64,000 bases of DNA. It comes from a virus. The notes under the pieces were generated by a model. That model was not told the DNA's origin and searched no databases. It saw only the letters and a program-made list of their open reading frames with translations. Positions 61,001-64,000 of this stretch are shown here, one piece after another. The DNA lies in IMG/VR virus record IMGVR_UViG_3300047157_000098, positions 1 through 64,000 of that record. One strand, given 5' to 3'. Numbering within the stretch: the stretch's first letter is position 1; each line of letters opens with the position of its first letter. The position numbers and the translations under genes are program-made.

Positions 61001-64000
61001 CGAGGCAAGCTTTAACATTGTGTTTGAATTAGGAGATAAGTGTTCTCCTTTTTCCGATAACTTCTTTATAGCAGCATCTTCTATTTGTTGTAACGTAGCG
61101 TCTGGATTGCTATTTTTTGTTATTTTAAAAACTAAACTCCAACCAGGAGTTTGTTTCCAAGAATTAACATAAGCATCTCTAGCTTCTTTTTCGGTTTTAT
61201 ACTTACCATTTTTAGTAACGTTGGGTTTACTGTCCATACCAAACTGAACTCCATCTTCAAACCTAATCAAATCAAGTCTTGTTAAAGCTCTAAGTCCATT
61301 AACAGCATTAGTTTGAAGCTGAAAGAAATGAAGCATAGATGATTCAGATATTTTACCAGAACTGTACATATCTAAAACAGTACTTACAATGTGCTCAGCT
61401 AAAAGTAGGTTAGCTATGTTTGCTTTTTCTAACCTAGGTAGTATTGTCTCTTCAAAAAGTTTTATTTTCTCGTCTCTTTTGATATCCATTTTTTGAATAT
61501 CTTTTATTTCTTGCATTATACCAGAGCCTGAATTCATAGGGGCAACATCTTCCATTACCAAAGCCTCTGGCAAAGTTGATTCTGTTTTAATACTTGTAGC
61601 TTTTAAAAAATCTTTATAAAAAGCACCCTCACTTCCATCATTCTTTTTCTTTGCTGGATCTAAAACTCTATTTATATAACCCAAACCTTCAATGAATCTA
61701 GGAATATTAATAACAGCAGCACCTAGTACAGAAGCTAGTTTAAGCATGTCTTTTGAAAAAGCTTTTAAATCTTTTATAGAGCTAGTTTTTGCTTTTAAAG
61801 CGGACGTGTATTCAAACCTGCCTTGCTTTTTTATACCAGCTACAAAACCGTGGGCTTTAGCGTCGTTTATTAAACCAATGTCATATAGATATCTAACTAC
61901 TTTAGGAACTTTAACTCCGTACTTAGAGATATCTTGCATGTTACCATCTTCGTCTATTAAACTATCAAGATCCTTTTTTTGCACTTCTCTAACAAGCTTT
62001 GAGACCTCACTCATCTCTTGTTTAGTCAGGTCGAAGTCAACGTCATTCTCACTTAAAGCAAACTTAGTGTTGGGGTCTCTGTTTATTTGTTTAGCTGTTT
62101 CCTCTACGTAATTATCAGCTTGCTCTCTTTCTAGTATCTCGTCAATAGCCTTTCTTCTTTCTTGAACATCTGGGTCTTTAACTACATCCATAGTAGCATC
62201 AAAAGCTAATTCTTCAGCTAAAGCCTCTGCTAAAGCATCTTTTCTAGTACCTTTAGTTGACGCTCCAACTTTGCTACCTATAAAATAAGATAACCACTCT
62301 GCTTTTGCTATCTTTCTTTTAGCAAAAATAGCGTTACCTTGTGGAGTTTTTTCTCTTAGCTGTTTACCATCTTTATCAAGCACTGGCTCTGCAAACTGTC
62401 TAAATCTTTTGTTTATAATCTCTTGTGATAATTTAGCGTATATAGCTTCAAAATTATCTCTTAAAAACTGTTCTTTAATAGCTCTAGTACCTATAAGGTT
62501 TGCCATAGCTGTTTTCAACTCTACTCTAAAAGCTTTTTGCAGAGCTTTTTTAAACTCTTTGCTAGTTACAGCAGGTAGTCTAGTTCCAAACGTTTTTACA
62601 ACAGCTCTTTTTATCTTGTTATAAAGATCGCTACCTTCTTCTATGTTTAGCTGTTTTCGTAATGATGGTTGTTCTACAGTCTCTTCAACAACCGTCTCCT
62701 CAGCCACAACACCTTTTGCTTCAGACACATCAGACGTAAACTCTTTTTCGAACATGCTATCAGCTATCTCTATAGCTCTAGATGCTAGGTATTTATTTAT
62801 GTAAGCAGCTAACGGCACGCCACTATCAGGATTGTACTTCATAACAAGGCCGTAAACACCTCTATTATCTATAAGCAACTGCTCTATAAAATCGTCTTTA
62901 TAAGTTGTATAACCAGGCACGTCTCTATATTTACCAGCTATTTTGTTGACCATACCTCTATATGCTTCTGTTATCTCAAAAGCCGCGTCTTTACCGCTCT
63001 TATTATATAGGTCTTGAACTTCGTTACTTTTTTCAAAAGCTCTAGATTCTTTTTTAACAGTTTCACTAACCTCTGTTTTAGCTTTTATAAGCTTGCCTTT
63101 AACTTTACCAGCAGCTACAGTGCTTATTCCTTTTCCAAGTTTACCTTTGGCTATACCAGTATTGTAGTCTTTTATAAAATTATAAACATCTCTACCATTG
63201 TTGAACTTAACAGCCACGCCTGTTGACTGCAATATTTTTCTTATTACATCACCAATCTTTGTGAATATATTTTCATTAAACTTTATATCTCCAGTTGCTA
63301 AAGCATCAGAAAACAAAGTAAGGATCTCTTCTGCAGCATCTCCTTCTTTGTACTTACCCTCTTTATATAGTTTTTGATACTGCTCAATTCTTTTCTTGAA
63401 TCTACTATTTTGAATTTGCTTAGCGTCTATATTGTTTAAGTAACCCATTAGTGACTTACCTAAAGCTTTTTGTGTGTCAGGGCTAAATTTAACAGCTTCA
63501 AATAAAACAGCATGAAGAAACTCATGTGCAGCTATATTTACGTTGCCTTGTTTAGCAGCGACATCTTTGTTTATAAATATTATTTGTTTACCAGTGGCTG
63601 GGTCTTGAATAGCAAAACCTTGTTGCTTAGCTTCAGTTCTTAATTCTTTTAAGCTTTTTTTATTAGGATTATCATCATCAAGCTTATCATTCATCTCCTT
63701 GAGTCTCTTTAATATTGACTCAGTGTCGTTCTCAACTTGAAAACTAACATCATCTCCAAACATGTTTGTTGCTTCTTTAGCCAGCATTTCCATTTGCTCG
63801 TCAATCTTTTCAGCATTTTCTTTTTCAATGTAAGGATTTACAATTTCGTTTTTCTTTGATAAAGAGTCTTGGTACTTAGCTTTTAATTTATCTAATTCAA
63901 CTTTCTTTTCTTCTTTCGATAATGAATCATCGTTTTTAATATCTTCAGCTTGGTTGACTAAGTTGTGTCTTACTCTAGCTTCTTCTACAAGAGCTTCTTT
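58094..64000 (-). CDS. Giant multi-domain virion protein, N-terminus beyond window
   Basis: The minus frame stays open to the right edge, so the N-terminus is missing; 1899 residues follow the first visible Met, with at least 69 residues before it. From that Met: HEFLH at residues 90-94 is a zincin motif. Residues about 262-350 resemble a sigma region-2 layout (YNPDSGVPLAAYINKYLASR). VFDFDDTL near residue 1045 is a HAD-phosphatase motif I, with VLTARP and YFADDAYKN as later motifs. The last 600 residues are helical with short hydrophobic parts, as in ejected proteins. This matches phage polyvalent proteins. The mix suggests a protein injected with DNA. Domain calls other than HExxH and HAD are tentative. 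Confidence 0.6.
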   Translation of the reverse strand, partial: KEALVEEARVRHNLVNQAEDIKNDDSLSKEEKKVELDKLKAKYQDSLSKKNEIVNPYIEKENAEKIDEQMEMLAKEATNMFGDDVSFQVENDTESILKRLKEMNDKLDDDNPNKKSLKELRTEAKQQGFAIQDPATGKQIIFINKDVAAKQGNVNIAAHEFLHAVLFEAVKFSPDTQKALGKSLMGYLNNIDAKQIQNSRFKKRIEQYQKLYKEGKYKEGDAAEEILTLFSDALATGDIKFNENIFTKIGDVIRKILQSTGVAVKFNNGRDVYNFIKDYNTGIAKGKLGKGISTVAAGKVKGKLIKAKTEVSETVKKESRAFEKSNEVQDLYNKSGKDAAFEITEAYRGMVNKIAGKYRDVPGYTTYKDDFIEQLLIDNRGVYGLVMKYNPDSGVPLAAYINKYLASRAIEIADSMFEKEFTSDVSEAKGVVAEETVVEETVEQPSLRKQLNIEEGSDLYNKIKRAVVKTFGTRLPAVTSKEFKKALQKAFRVELKTAMANLIGTRAIKEQFLRDNFEAIYAKLSQEIINKRFRQFAEPVLDKDGKQLREKTPQGNAIFAKRKIAKAEWLSYFIGSKVGASTKGTRKDALAEALAEELAFDATMDVVKDPDVQERRKAIDEILEREQADNYVEETAKQINRDPNTKFALSENDVDFDLTKQEMSEVSKLVREVQKKDLDSLIDEDGNMQDISKYGVKVPKVVRYLYDIGLINDAKAHGFVAGIKKQGRFEYTSALKAKTSSIKDLKAFSKDMLKLASVLGAAVINIPRFIEGLGYINRVLDPAKKKNDGSEGAFYKDFLKATSIKTESTLPEALVMEDVAPMNSGSGIMQEIKDIQKMDIKRDEKIKLFEETILPRLEKANIANLLLAEHIVSTVLDMYSSGKISESSMLHFFQLQTNAVNGLRALTRLDLIRFEDGVQFGMDSKPNVTKNGKYKTEKEARDAYVNSWKQTPGWSLVFKITKNSNPDATLQQIEDAAIKKLSEKGEHLSPNSNTMLKLASVDVKNLTKAETINQVSDILAEHIQWLDINYNLDIVDLAGKTNQSKKGRLKALPKNKKTDIYVVGGTNIDAYSNESQKTNEFRDKVAEKTLEVTKLSIADKAMDNARSMNQPDKGISVFDFDDTLAVTNSQIIVTMPNGKVMKINATEFAKRDAELTEKGASYDFSEFNKVIDGRKGPLFDLATKRQGKFGNKNIFVLTARPAEAANAIHKFLKGIGLNIPLNNITGLADGTAKAKADWILNKAAEGYNNFYFADDAYKNVKAVQEVLDTVDVKSDVQQAKFSIEDLDSEFNNIIEESEGVEAFKEYSQAAAQRIGQSKRSKWKYFLPPSAEDFIGLLYDFLSKGKKGEAQMEFFQKHLIKPFARGMAALNVAKQSISNDWLGLRKAFPQVRKLLGKKTEYKDFTYGQAIRVYLWSKFGMPIPGLSKQDQVELVKIVSSNKEMVAFADTLSRITKLEDGYISPSDSWLAGTIASDLNDISEKIGRKKFLKEFSENVDVVFSKKNLNKIEAIYGSNFREALEDMIYRMKNGTNRSFGKNRIVNRWMNWVNNSVGAIMFLNMRSAILQTLSAVNFVNWSDNNPIKAAIAFANQKQFWSDFAMIFNSDMLKQRRSGLQTDVNEAEIANAASGAKNKASAVLAYILKLGFTPTQIADSFAIAIGGASMYRNRVNTYLKNGLSKKEAEAKAFEDFAQVSEESQQSSRPDLISQQQAGPLGRVILAFQNTPMQYMRLTKKAMRDLVNGRGDFKTNVSKIIYYGAVQNFVFAALQNALFGMMFADEEEEEDLKLDKKKSRIVNSMSDTILRGSGLYGAAVSTIKNVIMKFIEQEKKGWNADHTYTVIEAVNLSPPIGSKLRKLYSAIQTYKFNKKIMFGPKGMGFDIDNPTYDAFGNIVSAVTNLPLDRAIKKVRNVRASLDERNSSWQRIATLLGWTTWDVGIENYDVEKAKDKADGVIRKKTLKKKTIKKKIIK

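Noticed and set aside
1-64000. Prophage or plasmid origin, CRISPR arrays, insertion sequences
   Set aside because: No integrase, repressor-attachment pair, transposase, repeat-spacer array or long terminal repeat is visible.

Overview
The window is one contiguous piece of a tailed double-stranded DNA phage (Caudoviricetes) genome. It holds a terminase, portal, scaffold and major capsid block, very long tail-fibre genes, and a full set of phage replication and nucleotide genes. DNA is A+T rich. Most start codons follow A/T-only leaders such as AATAATATG instead of a Shine-Dalgarno box, which fits a Bacteroidota host. That host, probably marine Flavobacteriia, is an inference. I see no integrase, attachment site, CRISPR array or insertion sequence, so a lytic lifestyle is likely. 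Both edge genes run off the window on the minus strand, so the genome is larger than this piece. The sizes of the terminase (736 aa), portal (809 aa) and major capsid protein (486 aa) would suit a short-tailed, possibly crAss-like virus, but I cannot test this here.

Layout. (1) 1-38,200, minus strand: late/structural module. In transcription order from 38,200 downwards it has small regulators, GroEL and a GroES-like partner, an HTH protein, small proteins, a holin, about 12.6 kb of tail-fibre genes, three frame-broken genes (17.5-19.2 kb), a second GroES-like protein, terminase, portal, scaffold, capsid, and tail/connector proteins. (2) 38,201-38,632: divergent control region. (3) 38,633-56,307, plus strand: early and middle module. 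About 25 small genes lie at 38.6-45.8 kb, with DNA ligase and one tRNA-Met. They are followed by an HTH regulator and sigma factor, an ERF/exonuclease recombination pair, an SSB-like protein, primase-helicase, a ThyA-family enzyme, two MazG-like proteins, a DUF1064-type nuclease and ribonucleotide reductase (nrdB, nrdA). A terminator at 56.3 kb closes the module. (4) 56,339-64,000, minus strand: an M15 endolysin, small membrane or secreted proteins, and a giant multi-domain virion protein that continues past the window edge.

Main novel signal. Five copies of a bipartite motif lie only on the plus strand of the early region, directly upstream of gene starts. The left half is ACTAAATACGA, then exactly seven variable bases, then the right half TGGATAATATAA. 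The left half contains AATACGA, the core of T7-type promoters, and the right half reads as a short A/U-rich leader ending at the start codon. I propose it is a phage-specific promoter plus leader. No T7-type RNA polymerase is recognisable in the window, but a phage sigma factor is.

Other points for a second look: a G+C-rich patch inside the terminase gene that covers Walker B; a cluster of frameshifts in three adjacent genes; a possible +1 frameshift in the largest fibre gene; a ThyA homologue with the Asn177-to-Asp change typical of pyrimidine hydroxymethylases; two GroES-like genes; and a giant protein combining zincin, sigma-like and HAD-phosphatase segments.
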